NCBI RefSeq assembly: GCF_000312525.1
Contig: NZ_HE997452.1
Coordinates: 335,284 to 399,283, forward strand
DNA: 64,000 bases
DNA from: Bartonella florencae
GTDB taxonomy: Bacteria > Pseudomonadota > Alphaproteobacteria > Rhizobiales > Rhizobiaceae
Reading direction: 5' to 3'
Shown one piece after another: positions 9,797-19,180 of this stretch; position 1 is the first letter of the stretch, and each line of letters begins with the position of its first letter. Under the pieces are notes generated by a model. That model worked only from the letters and a program-made list of their open reading frames with translations. It searched no databases and was not told the DNA's origin. The position numbers and the translations under genes are program-made.

Positions 9797-9941
9797 AGAA
9801 CCCTTATAAAAATCATTTTAAAGAAAATAAATTGGTACAAAAACCAGTGTCAAAATATACAAAACCCGCTGGCAAGCTACAGGGGGGCTACACTACAAAA
9901 GGCATTTACAAATGTAAACTTTACGCAACACAAGATTTAAA

Positions 9942-10016
9942 TGGAGCGGGCGATGGGATTCGAACCCACGACCCCAACCTTGGCAAGGTTGTGCTCTACC
10001 CCTGAGCTACACCCGC
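9942..10016 (-). tRNA. tRNA-Gly (GCC), CCA encoded
   Basis: Reads on the minus strand from G at 10016 to the encoded CCA at 9942-9944, 75 nt. The acceptor arm GCGGGTG pairs with CGCCCGC. The D arm GTAGCTCAGGGGTAGAGC, an anticodon stem CAACC/GGTTG around loop TTGCCAA (anticodon GCC) and the T loop GGTTCGAATCC are all standard. The 3' end points into the decayed accessory stretch, the usual geometry for integration at a tRNA, though no integrase is seen here. Confidence 0.97.
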
Positions 10017-10210
10017 TCACCGATTCGAAACATATTTTGCTTCAGATGCTGTCTGTATGGCGTAGGCTTTAGCGAATTGCAACAAAAAAATAACATGTCA
10101 GTCTGATTTATTTTGTAAATGTTTCAAAAATAAAAATAAAGATTGATTTTGATAGTACTCTTCAATAAATTAATCGCTCTTTAATTGTTGCAAAAAAGGG
10201 GTGGAGTAGA

Positions 10211-11188
10211 GTGTTGAAAAGAGTCAATATATTATGCATTGTGATTGTAGCTGTTTTTATGATGAATTGCTTTGCAAAAGCTGATGATCACGTTAAACAC
10301 ATTAAGGTTGCAGTTACACAAATTATGGTACATCCTGCTGCAGATGCTGTTCGTAAAGGGGTTATCGATACGCTTGCGGAAAATGGGTATAAACAGGGTG
10401 AAAATTTCGAACTTACCTTTTTATCAGCTCAAGGCAATATTTCTACAGCAACACAGATTGCACGTAAATTTGTTGGTGATAAACCCGATGTTATTGTAGC
10501 AATTACCACACCTTCAGCCCAAACAATGCTTGCGGCAACAAAAACAATCCCTATTGTTTTTGCTGCGATTTCTGATCCTGTGGGGACCAAAATAGTGCCT
10601 TCGCTTACTAAACCTGGCGGAAATGTAACCGGATCTTCTGATCGCATAGATGTGGAAGCAAGTGTTAAACTTTTGCAAGAAGTAAAACCAGATTTAAAAA
10701 AAATTGGTTTCCTCTATAATGCTTCTGAAGCCAATTCTGTTGCAATATTGAAGACCTTAAAGGAGGAGGCAAATAAAGTTGGTATTGAAATTATTCCCTC
10801 ATCCGCGCCTAAACCTTCTGATGTGCAGGCTGCAACACGTGCTTTAATTGGTAAGGCGGATATTATTTTTGTTCCTGCTGATAATACAGTGCTTTCTGTT
10901 TTAGAGGGGGCAGTAAAAGTTGCACAGGAAGCCAATATGCCTCTATTTACTGTCGATTTTAACGCTATTGGGAGAGGGCCTTTTATGACGCAAGGCGTGA
11001 ATTTCTACGATGTTGGGGTTGATGCTGGAAAAATTGTAGTGCGCATTCTAAAAGGTGAAAAGCCTGGCGATATTGATGTGGTGCAGGCGGCTAATAACGA
11101 CATTAGAATTGATATGAAGGCTGCAAAAAAAGCTGGTATTGTTATTCCGCAGGCAGTTATTGAGCGTGCAACAAAAGTTCTTCAATAG
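10211..11188 (+). CDS. ABC transporter substrate-binding protein (PF04392, TrpX type)
   Basis: Periplasmic solute-binding protein of the ABC_sub_bind family, the type that works with a single BPD_transp_2-like permease and one ATPase (TrpXYZ-like systems). An N-terminal hydrophobic segment (VNILCIVIVAVFMMNCFAKA) is a clear signal peptide. The body repeats the two-lobe pattern of the fold: VAVTQIMVHPAADAVRKG early, DVIVAITTPSAQTML in the first lobe, GFLYNASEANSV and ADIIFVPADNTV in the second. Translation starts at GTG 10211, with ggggtggag upstream. The 325-aa length fits. The ligand is not known; Gram-positive relatives have been linked to tryptophan. It is the first gene of a three-gene operon. 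Confidence 0.88.
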   Translation: MLKRVNILCIVIVAVFMMNCFAKADDHVKHIKVAVTQIMVHPAADAVRKGVIDTLAENGYKQGENFELTFLSAQGNISTATQIARKFVGDKPDVIVAITTPSAQTMLAATKTIPIVFAAISDPVGTKIVPSLTKPGGNVTGSSDRIDVEASVKLLQEVKPDLKKIGFLYNASEANSVAILKTLKEEANKVGIEIIPSSAPKPSDVQAATRALIGKADIIFVPADNTVLSVLEGAVKVAQEANMPLFTVDFNAIGRGPFMTQGVNFYDVGVDAGKIVVRILKGEKPGDIDVVQAANNDIRIDMKAAKKAGIVIPQAVIERATKVLQ

Positions 11189-11249
11189 GCTTTCATTCGT
11201 ATAATATTGACACAATAAAAGTACGTTAAATTTTCATGGGTGGTTTTAC

Positions 11250-12143
11250 ATGAATATATTTGCCTTTTCTGGCGCTGTGGAATTAGGTCTTATTTATGCG
11301 TTTGTGGCTATAGGGGTTTATCTCTCATTTCGCGTTTTAGACTTTCCTGATTTAACAGTTGATGGATCATTTCTCCTTGGTTCCTGTGTTTGTGGTGTGT
11401 TGATTCTTTTAGGTTTTAATGCGTGGATTGCTATGGCTGGTGCTTTTTGTGCTGGTATGCTGGCAGGTTTGGTAACGGCTTTGCTCAATTTACGTTTCGG
11501 CATTCTAAATCTTTTGGCTTCTATTTTAACAATGTCAGCACTTTATACGGTTAATCTTCGTATTATGGGGATTATGGGAGGCTCTAATATTAATTTGGCG
11601 CTTTCTGATACAGCTTTAACACCCTTTTATAACTTGTTTGGCTTGTCTGATATCTTTGTGCGTCCTCTTTTTATTGGTGCTGTATTATTCATTGTGGCAT
11701 TTTTTATTTGGCGCTTTTTAGAAAGTGAAATAGGTCTTGCTATGCGTGCAATGGGAGTTAATCCGCGGATGGCTAAGGCGCAAGGCATTCATACCTCAGC
11801 ATTGATTTATTTTGGTATGGGGCTTTCTAATGCTTGTGTTGCCCTTGGTGGCTCTCTTTATATTCAAACTGCAATTGCTACCGATATTACCGGTGGAGCT
11901 GGTACAATCGTTTTCGGTTTAGCAGCGGTTATTATTGGAGAAACTCTTTTTCGTACGCGCAATATCTTTTGGATTATTGTGAGCTGTGTTGTGGGTTCTG
12001 TCTTTTATCGTGTTGCAGTGCAATTTGCCTTTGAAGCAAATGGGATTGGTATTGATACATCGACAGATTTGCAATTGATCACTGCGTTGCTGGTTGTTTT
12101 AGCCCTTGTTATACCACATTATTGGGGGAGGAGTAAAACATGA
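11250..12143 (+). CDS. ABC transporter permease (TrpY type)
   Basis: Inner-membrane permease with about eight hydrophobic segments, of the branched-chain amino acid/BMP permease superfamily. The N-terminal block VELGLIYAFVAIGVYLSFRVLDFPDLTVDG is characteristic of the TrpY/COG4120 group, and a conserved AMGVNPRMAKAQGI cytoplasmic loop (about residues 170-183) should contact the ATPase. 297 aa is normal. It lies 61 bp after the binding protein and overlaps the ATPase gene by ATGA (4 bp), so the two are translationally coupled. Confidence 0.87.
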   Translation: MNIFAFSGAVELGLIYAFVAIGVYLSFRVLDFPDLTVDGSFLLGSCVCGVLILLGFNAWIAMAGAFCAGMLAGLVTALLNLRFGILNLLASILTMSALYTVNLRIMGIMGGSNINLALSDTALTPFYNLFGLSDIFVRPLFIGAVLFIVAFFIWRFLESEIGLAMRAMGVNPRMAKAQGIHTSALIYFGMGLSNACVALGGSLYIQTAIATDITGGAGTIVFGLAAVIIGETLFRTRNIFWIIVSCVVGSVFYRVAVQFAFEANGIGIDTSTDLQLITALLVVLALVIPHYWGRSKT

Positions 12144-12934
12144 TTGAGTTTTCACATGTTGGAGTCACATTTAAACCGCAAACACCTTTAGAAAAACAAG
12201 CCTTAATTGATATTAATCTCAAGATTAATCGTGGGAGCTTTGTTACGGTTATCGGCTCAAATGGCGCTGGTAAATCAACTTTGCTGAGTGTTTTAGCAGG
12301 TGCAACTCTGCCTACCACAGGAAAAGTGATCATCAATGGACAAAATGTTTCTAGGCAATCAGTCAGTGAGCGTGCGGGAAAGGTTGCTTGTGTTTTTCAA
12401 GATTCATCAATGGGAAGCTGCGGTTCTTTAACAATTGAAGAAAATTTGGCTCTTGCTGCTCTTCGCGGGAGTCGCCGTGGTTTGCGTTCAGCTTTAAATC
12501 ATCAGAGACGACAATTTTTTCAAGATGAAATTGCAAAATTAGACATTGGTCTTGAAGCATATATCCATAATCCTATGGATAGTTTGTCGGGGGGACAACG
12601 CCAAGCAGTTTGTCTTGTGATGGCAACTTTGGCGCATGCCGATGTTTTACTGCTTGATGAACATACCTCAGCTTTAGATCCAGGAATGGCTGATCTTGTG
12701 ATGCAATTGACCGAAAAAATCGTTGAAGAGAAAAAATTAACAACTATTATGGTGACGCATTCTATGCGTCAAACTCTTGATCATGGAGATCGCACATTGA
12801 TGTTGCATGGCGGAAAAGTGATTTTGGATGTCTGTCAAGAAGAGCGTCAAGGCTTGAATGTCAATGATTTAATTGGCATGTTTCAAAAAGTTCGTGGGGA
12901 AGCTCTTGATGATGATGAATTGTTAATGGATTAA
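12140..12934 (+). CDS. ABC transporter ATP-binding protein (TrpZ type)
   Basis: Energising ATPase of the importer. Walker A is GSNGAGKST (about residues 38-46), the signature is LSGGQRQAV (near 150) and Walker B is VLLLDEHTSALDP (near 172), with the switch His in MVTHSM. All catalytic parts are intact. The start overlaps the permease stop. The gene is followed after 4 bp by holA, which begins with TTG, so holA may be transcribed from the same promoter. Confidence 0.9.
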   Translation: MIEFSHVGVTFKPQTPLEKQALIDINLKINRGSFVTVIGSNGAGKSTLLSVLAGATLPTTGKVIINGQNVSRQSVSERAGKVACVFQDSSMGSCGSLTIEENLALAALRGSRRGLRSALNHQRRQFFQDEIAKLDIGLEAYIHNPMDSLSGGQRQAVCLVMATLAHADVLLLDEHTSALDPGMADLVMQLTEKIVEEKKLTTIMVTHSMRQTLDHGDRTLMLHGGKVILDVCQEERQGLNVNDLIGMFQKVRGEALDDDELLMD

Positions 12935-12938
12935 TATT

Positions 12939-13979
12939 TTGGCTCAGAAAAAAGCGCATGAAGTTGGTCATTTTCTAATGCGTCTTTCACGTGCTTTTCC
13001 TATTGTGCTCATTTACGGACCAGATCGGGGGCTTGTCTGTGAGTCTGCGCAACGCTTTGCTAAACTGACGCAAATAGCAATAGATGATCCGTTTTCAACA
13101 ATTCGTTTGGATGCAGCTGAGATTGATAAAGATCCCGCACGTTTGGAAAATGAAGCACGCACTTTATCACTCTTTGGAGGCGATCGTTTGATATGGATCT
13201 CTCATGCTGCTAATCAAAAAGGTTTTCTTACAGCCTTGAAGCTTCTCATTGAAGAGCCTCCAGAGAAAAGTTTTATTCTCATTGAGGCGGGAGATTTGAA
13301 AAAAGGAACGGGTTTGCGCAATGTTGTTGAAACAGCAGAAAAAGCGATGGCGCTGCCTTGTTTTGCTGATGATGCTCGTTCTCTGGATGCTCTGATTGAT
13401 GAGGTTGTGGGTTATTTTAAAAAGAGTATTTCTTTGGATGCACGCAAGTGGTTGCATGAAAGTTTGGGAGCGGATCGCCTTGTTTCTCGAAGTGAATTAG
13501 AGAAGCTTTGTTTTTATGCTGCCGATAGACAGATTACTCTTGAGGATGTGAAAGCTATCGTGAGTCATGTGAGTGCTGTTTCTTTCGATGAAGTGATTGA
13601 TGCTCTTTTATTGGGTGATGTATCAAGTTTTGAGGCGCGTTTTAGTCAAAATGCTCTATTGAGTGGGGCGTTGTTTTTGATTTTGAGTACCGCACAAAGG
13701 CATTTTCAGCAACTGCAGCTTTTGCGTTATCAAGTGGAGGTTGAAGGAAAATCTCCTTCTATCGTGATTTCTCAAGCACGACCGCCGATTTTTTTTCAAC
13801 GGAAAAAAACAGTTGAACAAGCTTTAAGATATTGGAAATTAGAACAGATTTCCTATGCGATGGAAAGAATTCAAACTGCTGTTTTAGAAAGCCGTAAAAA
13901 CCCGCTTTTGAGTGAAGCAATTATTCGCCAGGCTTTGCTGGGGCTTACAATTGTTGCGCGACGCCAGAAGGCTGCTTAA
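12939..13979 (+). CDS. holA: DNA polymerase III subunit delta
   Basis: Delta subunit of the clamp loader, which opens the beta ring during replication. The N-terminus MAQKKAHEV followed by IVLIYGPDRGLV is typical of alphaproteobacterial HolA, with the P-loop-like GPDRGLV near residue 26 of the non-ATPase AAA+ fold. Mid-protein AGDLKKGTGLRN matches the family. 346 aa is normal. The start is TTG 12939, fixed by this conserved N-terminus. The coding sequence contains an in-frame run of eight Ts at 13789-13796, a useful contrast with the broken T-tracts elsewhere in the window. Confidence 0.88.
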   Translation: MAQKKAHEVGHFLMRLSRAFPIVLIYGPDRGLVCESAQRFAKLTQIAIDDPFSTIRLDAAEIDKDPARLENEARTLSLFGGDRLIWISHAANQKGFLTALKLLIEEPPEKSFILIEAGDLKKGTGLRNVVETAEKAMALPCFADDARSLDALIDEVVGYFKKSISLDARKWLHESLGADRLVSRSELEKLCFYAADRQITLEDVKAIVSHVSAVSFDEVIDALLLGDVSSFEARFSQNALLSGALFLILSTAQRHFQQLQLLRYQVEVEGKSPSIVISQARPPIFFQRKKTVEQALRYWKLEQISYAMERIQTAVLESRKNPLLSEAIIRQALLGLTIVARRQKAA

Positions 13980-14368
13980 AATATTAGGCTATCTCTTATA
14001 AGATTTATTGTTTTTTTAAGATAACAGTTTCTAAAGTAAAACAGTGATGTTTTATAGAGAGCGGTTGTTGTTACCGTGCAAGAGAAGAAAGAGCATTTGT
14101 CTTTGGTGCCATGAGTTGCGCTTGCGGGCCAAGAGTTGACAAGTTTTAAGGTGTGATGTTACGCTCTCTATCATTTTTGGGGGCATTTTCTAGATAAAAT
14201 GATCTGTTGATGGCTTGTGCCAAGTGATATTGGCTGGTCTGTGCAATCTTATTATTTTATTTTCTTGCTGGTTGTGGTTTTTTAAATGTTTGGTAGATAA
14301 CTCTTGAACAAAGAGGCAGATAAATTTTGGTTTTATTGCTGTTTCCAAAGAGTCTTTAAAGGTGAGAA
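13980..14368. other. 389-bp intergenic region, nothing recognised
   Basis: Between holA and tyrA. AT-rich; no coding frame, RNA gene or strong hairpin is seen. It likely contains the tyrA promoter. Confidence 0.4.
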
Positions 14369-15301
14369 ATGCTCCATATTCGGTTTGAAAAAATAGCCCT
14401 TATTGGGATTGGTTTGATTGGCTCTTCTTTAGCAAGAGTGATTAAAAAGAAAAATCTTGCGGCTCAGATTTCTATTGCAACGCGTCGTCAAGAAACATTG
14501 GAAAGAGCGCGTGAATTGCAACTTGGAGATTTCTATACAACCGATAATGCAGAAGCTGTTAAAGGAGCAGACCTTGTTATGCTTTCTGTTCCTGTTGGAT
14601 CGAGTGCAGAGGTGGCAAAAACTATACGCGATCATTTAAAGCCAGGCGCGATTGTGAGTGATGTTGGTTCTACAAAAGAATTGGTTATTGCAGAAATGGC
14701 TCCTTTATTGCCCAAAACAGTTCATTTTATTCCAGGGCATCCGATTGCTGGAACAGAATATTCAGGACCAGATGCTGGTTTTGCTGATTTGTTTGTAAAT
14801 CGCTGGTGTATTTTAACTCCTTTTGCGGAAAGTGATGCTGGAGCTGTAGCGCAATTGACAGCGTTTTGGGAAGCTTGTGGTGCGCGTGTTGAAAAAATGG
14901 AGCCTAAACATCATGATCTTGTATTGGCTATTGTTTCCCATTTGCCGCATTTAATTGCTTATAATACTGTGGGGACAGCCAGTGATCTAGAAAAAGTGAC
15001 CAATTCGGAAGTGATTGCTTATTCTGCTTCAGGTTTTCGTGATTTTACCCGTTTGGCATCTTCTGATCCCGTTATGTGGCGTGATATTTGTTTGCATAAT
15101 AAGGAGGCTATTTTAGAAATGTTGAGCCGTTTTACTGAAGGGCTTGTTTTTTTAGAACAGGCAATTCGTTCGGGTGATGGTGAGACACTGTTTAACTTTT
15201 TTACCCGTACGCGTGCTGTGCGTCGTAATATTATTGATGCAGGGCAGGAAATTGATGTGCCTGATTTTGGACGCCATAATATTTCTAAAGAGAGCATGTA
15301 A
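14369..15301 (+). CDS. tyrA: Prephenate/arogenate dehydrogenase
   Basis: NAD(P)-dependent oxidative decarboxylase of prephenate or arogenate in tyrosine synthesis. The N-terminal dinucleotide fold reads IALIGIGLIGSSLARVI (residues 9-25). SVPVGSS and GSTKELV follow, with GHPIAGTEYSG (about residues 123-133) at the prephenate site and the catalytic His in VSHLPHLIAY (about 191-200). Length 310 aa, so a single TyrA domain without a fused chorismate mutase; a separate chorismate mutase lies at 40.6 kb. Many rhizobial members accept both substrates (cyclohexadienyl dehydrogenase); specificity here cannot be told. In related genomes it pairs with a histidinol-phosphate aminotransferase, not seen here. 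Confidence 0.88.
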   Translation: MLHIRFEKIALIGIGLIGSSLARVIKKKNLAAQISIATRRQETLERARELQLGDFYTTDNAEAVKGADLVMLSVPVGSSAEVAKTIRDHLKPGAIVSDVGSTKELVIAEMAPLLPKTVHFIPGHPIAGTEYSGPDAGFADLFVNRWCILTPFAESDAGAVAQLTAFWEACGARVEKMEPKHHDLVLAIVSHLPHLIAYNTVGTASDLEKVTNSEVIAYSASGFRDFTRLASSDPVMWRDICLHNKEAILEMLSRFTEGLVFLEQAIRSGDGETLFNFFTRTRAVRRNIIDAGQEIDVPDFGRHNISKESM

Positions 15302-15794
15302 AAAGGGTTTTTTATTGAATTTCTCTCGTTTTTCTAGAAGTTTATATTTCTATACAGAAGAGTGACAATTGCTTGAAAATGGTGATTGCTTGTGTGGAGA
15401 GGCTTAAGAGTTAAAAGGTTTTTATGGTTGGGAGATTATCATTTTTGGTTCTGTAGAGTATGGGATGTAGGATAAGAGGCTATGAAGTTTAGAAGAGAGC
15501 TCCTTTAAGTCGTTGGAGAGTTTGATACAACGCGATTTTAAGGGTTATTTTTAGATCATTTCGTGTGATGTATTTATGCTTAAATATGCTTTGTATAAAT
15601 TTATATCTGTCCTCTATTTTGCCGATAATATCAATGGTTTATTATATTAATTTTCATCGTTTTATTATGCTCAAAAGTTAGACTTGACCGCCTTGATTAT
15701 TGCCCTTTATACTAGGCAAGTTTGTTTTGAAATTTTGATGATGATTATGAAACTTGTATATATGAGAGAGAGTACTACCAGAGAGTATTGAGAT
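15302..15794. other. 493-bp intergenic region, nothing recognised
   Basis: AT-rich gap between tyrA and the yihY-like relic. No recognisable coding, RNA or repeat content. Confidence 0.4.
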
Positions 15795-16648
15795 TTGTTA
15801 AGAAATATCTTTTGGTATAGCTACCATATTCTTGTTAATGCAATAAGCCATTATTGGCGTGATAATGGAAGTGCTTTTGCCAGTCATGTCGCGTTATCAG
15901 GGTTGTTAGCGTTTTTTCCTTTTTTATTTTTGGAACGTCCCTTGCTAGTTTTCTCGGCGCTTTTACCTATACACCGCAAAAAATTATTGCGCTTGTGCAG
16001 TTATTACCAGATTTTATTGCAGAGCCTTTATCTCAAGAAATTATCAATGTTTTAACTGTTCAACGAGGGGATGTGGTAACGATTTCTGTCATTGTAGCTG
16101 CTTATTTTGCCTCTAACGGAATAGAGGCTTTGCGTACGGCTTTAAATAAAGCTTATCGTGTCACTGAGCAGCGTGGTTTATTGTTTTGTCGTTTCCAAAG
16201 TTTGTTTTTTGTCATTCTTGGAGCTGTTGGTCTTGTGGTGATCAGCTTTTTGTTGGTTTTGGCACCTTTGTTGATTAAGATTATGAAAAATCATTCTTTT
16301 TTCATAACAGAATATATAAGTGTTATTCGTCTATGGCGCTATGTAATCGCAGTTGTCGTTTTGTTTATCAGTCTTTTGATTGTTCATAAATGGCTTCCAG
16401 CAGAAAGGCGGAAATTTATAGATATCTTACCAGGAATTGTGGTAACAATGTCGGTGTGGTTTATAGCTTCCGTTGCTTTTGCACAATATTTGACGATGTT
16501 TGATTATATTTCTACCTATGCGGGGTTAGCATCTATTATGGTTGCTATTATTTTTCTTTACATATTAAGCGCAATTTTTATTTTGGGAGGCGAAATAAAC
16601 GCAGCAATTATGTTTTATCGCAATCATCTACAGCATTCAGAAGAATGA
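15795..16648 (+). pseudogene. YihY/BrkB-family membrane protein, frameshifted at a T tract
   Basis: YihY (UPF0761, formerly called BrkB or RNase BN) family inner-membrane protein of unknown function with about six transmembrane segments. The first 46 residues (to GLLAFFPFLF) are read from TTG 15795. The rest, from GTSLASFLGAF onward, is in the next frame and is well preserved to the stop at 16648, including YFASNGIEALRTALNKAY and the GLASIMVAIIFLYI helix. The break falls in ccttttttatttttgg (15918-15933): a sixth T in the second run would give FPFLFFGTS, matching the family. Everything else looks functional, so this is a recent frameshift, a read-through site or a sequencing error. Without repair only a 60-80 residue stub is made. 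Confidence 0.8.
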
Positions 16649-16660
16649 AAGAACGAATGT

Positions 16661-17155
16661 GTGTGTGAAAGCTTAAAGACGAATAGACAAATAAAACCTG
16701 CCATTACTTTATTGGTTGATGCGGATGCTTGTCCTGTAAAAGATGAAGTTTATCGTGTGATGAATCGTTATCAGCTAAAGACGTTTGTTGTGGCAAATCG
16801 TTTTCTCTCTCTTCCAGATGAAGAGCTCATTGAAAGAGTCATTGTGGCTGATGAATTCAATGGTGCAGATGATTGGATTGTAGAACATGTGCATGAGGCG
16901 AGTATCGTTATTACCAGCGATATCCCTTTAGCAGCAAGAGTTGTGCGAGCGGGAGGGGCTTGTCTTTCGCCAACGGGGCGTGTTTTTGATATAAGCTCTG
17001 TCGGTCAAGCTTTGGCAATGCGCAATTTAATGGAAGATTTGCGCGGACAAGGCAATATGACAGGTGGTCCCCGTCCTTTTGGGCGCAAAGATCGTTCTGC
17101 TTTTTTGTCAGCATTGGATGTCGCTATACAACGTTTAAAAAGATGTGGCTATTAG
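16661..17155 (+). CDS. UPF0178 (YaiI/YqxD, DUF188) family protein
   Basis: Conserved protein of unknown function with a PIN-like nuclease fold. The family signature ITLLVDADACPVKDEVYRV is at residues 18-36 and ITSDIPLAARV (about 83-93) carries the second acidic cluster. The C-terminal FGRKDRSAFLSALD matches the family. The start is the GTG at 16661, 10 bp after the preceding gene; an internal start just before ITLLVD is possible but lacks a good codon. Probably co-transcribed with the yihY-like gene. No role can be assigned. Confidence 0.85.
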   Translation: MCESLKTNRQIKPAITLLVDADACPVKDEVYRVMNRYQLKTFVVANRFLSLPDEELIERVIVADEFNGADDWIVEHVHEASIVITSDIPLAARVVRAGGACLSPTGRVFDISSVGQALAMRNLMEDLRGQGNMTGGPRPFGRKDRSAFLSALDVAIQRLKRCGY

Positions 17156-17156
17156 G

Positions 17157-17852
17157 TTATTGTGCTTCTTCTATGACAGCTTTTATAAGTGCTTTAGCAT
17201 CCGCATTAGCCCATGGAGCTGCACCATTATAGGAAGCAATAAGATGACCATTTTTATCAATCAGAAGTGTGATGGGTAGTCCTAGGGCTAACCCTTGTTT
17301 TCGAACATTGTTGAAAATATTCATTGTTTCATCACGATAGTAGACTAAATTGTTGGCATCAACATTCTGTAAAAATTGCTGAATTTTTTCAGAAGAAGCT
17401 GTTTTATCGGTATTAATAGCTATCACATCAAAATTTTCTCCACCTAATTCACGTTTTAATTGCGCCAGTTCAGGCATTTCTGCGCGGCAGGGGGCGCACC
17501 AGATCGCCCATAGATTGATCAGAATCGGTTTTCCAGTAAATTCAGAGAGTTTGTGATCTTTTCCTTGAAGATCTTTGAAAGAGAGAGTGTTCATATCTAA
17601 TAGCGTATCAGAAAATCGTATATTGGCAAAAAATCCTTTTGCTGCTTTTCGTATTGTTCCCATTTTTTCTACTTGTCTTTTTTCAGTATTTTTTTCTGAA
17701 ATAAAATTGGCAAAAGGAGACGCTCTCTTGTCATGAGAGGCTTTTATTGCGTATAAACTGACACCAGCTAAGATTAAGGCAGCGAGAAAGGATGCGATAA
17801 CGAGCTTCTTTTTGTTTTTCTTTTTTTGGCTATCAAAAATTTGAGAAACCAT
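17157..17852 (-). CDS. tlpA: TlpA-family thiol:disulfide interchange protein
   Basis: Membrane-anchored periplasmic thioredoxin of the TlpA family, a reductant that in rhizobia supports cytochrome oxidase copper-site assembly. A single N-terminal transmembrane helix (LVIASFLAALILAGVSLYAI) is followed by a linker and a thioredoxin domain with the redox site WCAPC (near residue 131 of the longer frame) and a cis-Pro in LGLPITLLID. I prefer the ATG at 17852 (VSQIFDSQKKK) to the upstream in-frame start at 17876, since homologs start near the basic patch before the helix. It is divergent from the argH relic, whose start is about 30 bp away; these two genes are neighbours in many relatives. Confidence 0.85.
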   Translation of the reverse strand: MVSQIFDSQKKKNKKKLVIASFLAALILAGVSLYAIKASHDKRASPFANFISEKNTEKRQVEKMGTIRKAAKGFFANIRFSDTLLDMNTLSFKDLQGKDHKLSEFTGKPILINLWAIWCAPCRAEMPELAQLKRELGGENFDVIAINTDKTASSEKIQQFLQNVDANNLVYYRDETMNIFNNVRKQGLALGLPITLLIDKNGHLIASYNGAAPWANADAKALIKAVIEEAQ

Positions 17853-17885
17853 GATTTTTATCCTTTTTATGGGCATTTTTAGAAT

Positions 17886-19120
17886 ATGACAGTCGAGAAG
17901 TTAAAAAACCAAATGTGGGGTGGCCCATTTATAGCAGGGCCTGCTGCAATTATAGAAGAAATTAATGCCTCAATTGATTTTGACCAAAAACTTTATCGGC
18001 AAGATATTGAAGCGCGACTCTCTGAATTAATTGGTCCTGTTGCTGGACGTTTGCATACAGCACGTTTACGTAATGATCAAGAGGCCGTTGATTTTCGTTT
18101 GTGGGTGCGTGAGGCATTACAGAGAATAGCGCAAGCTTTAAAAGGGTTGATAGAGCCATTGCTTGTTCGCGCAGAGCAACATGTCGATAGCTTTATGCTA
18201 GGCTTTACCCATTTACAATCAGCACAACCTGTAACATTTGCTCATTACATAATGGCTTATGTTGAAATGTTTGGTCGAGATTTATCAAGGATGCGATTGA
18301 GCGAATGAATGAATTGCCATTAGGGGCGGCAGCTTTGGTAGGGACAAGCTTTCCGATTGACCGTTTTATGACAGCACAAGCGCTAGGCTTTCGTGAGCCA
18401 ACACGCAACTCCATTGATAGTATTTGGGACTGTGATTTTGCCTTAGAATTTTTAAGCGCTGGTGCTCTTTGTGCTATGCATCTTTCGCGTTTGGCAGAAG
18501 AAATAACGCTTTGGATAAGAGGACAATTTCATTTTATTCGTTTGTCAGATGCATTTTCTACTGGCTCGTCTATTATGCCGCAAAAGAGAAATCCTGATGC
18601 AGCGGAATTGATAAGGGCTAAAACAGGGCGACTGAATAGCGCACTGATGGGATTGTTAACGGTGATGAAAGAATTGCCTCTTGCCTGTTCAAAAGATATG
18701 CAAGAAGATAAAAAATATGTCTTTGATGGGGCTTTGAATCTAGAGTTGTCGCTGGCTGTAATGACAAGGATTATAGGTGATTTGCAGGTCGATAAAGAAG
18801 AAATGAGGCAAGCAGCTGATGTTTATTATGCAACGGCAACGGATTTTGCTGATTGGTTGGTGTGTGTGTTAGGGATTCCTTTTCGTGAAGCACATCATAT
18901 TACAGGACATGTTGTCGCATTGGCAGAAAAAAAACAATGTCGTCTTAATGATTTGTCATTGGCGGAACTGCAAAAAATATACTCTGAGATTAATACAGCA
19001 GTTTTTGATGTTTTAACGGTTGAAAAATCAGTTGAAAGCCGTAAAAGTTTTGGTGGTACAGCACCTTCAGAGGTAATTCATCAAATTGCCTATTGGAAAA
19101 AGCATCTTGTTACAGCCTGA
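17886..19120 (+). pseudogene. argH: Argininosuccinate lyase relic
   Basis: ArgH releases arginine and fumarate from argininosuccinate; this copy is dead. It starts normally ([22 protein letters not shown]), but directly after KLYRQDI it jumps to [14 protein letters not shown], an in-frame loss of about 50-55 residues including the EDIHMN active-site block. The conserved ARSRNDQ reads ARLRNDQ. A frameshift near 18290-18300 then splits the gene; the second part (18305-19120) begins within [15 protein letters not shown] and runs intact through the catalytic [14 protein letters not shown] loop and TSFGGTAP-like end (KSFGGTAP). Position upstream of lptM-lysA is the normal place in Hyphomicrobiales. 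Three independent lesions show lost selection for arginine synthesis. Confidence 0.9.
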
Positions 19121-19180
19121 AGGGATGGATTTGCAATCCAACAGCATAAAAAGAAATATCGATAGGAGAGAAAAGGGCGT

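Noticed and set aside
9942..10016. tRNA-Gly as a proven attachment site with att repeat
   Set aside because: I found no second copy of the tRNA 3' end in the window and no integrase, so integration remains only a suggestion.
15918..15933. Programmed ribosomal frameshift in yihY
   Set aside because: No slippery heptamer with downstream structure typical of known programmed sites; a lost T explains it more simply.
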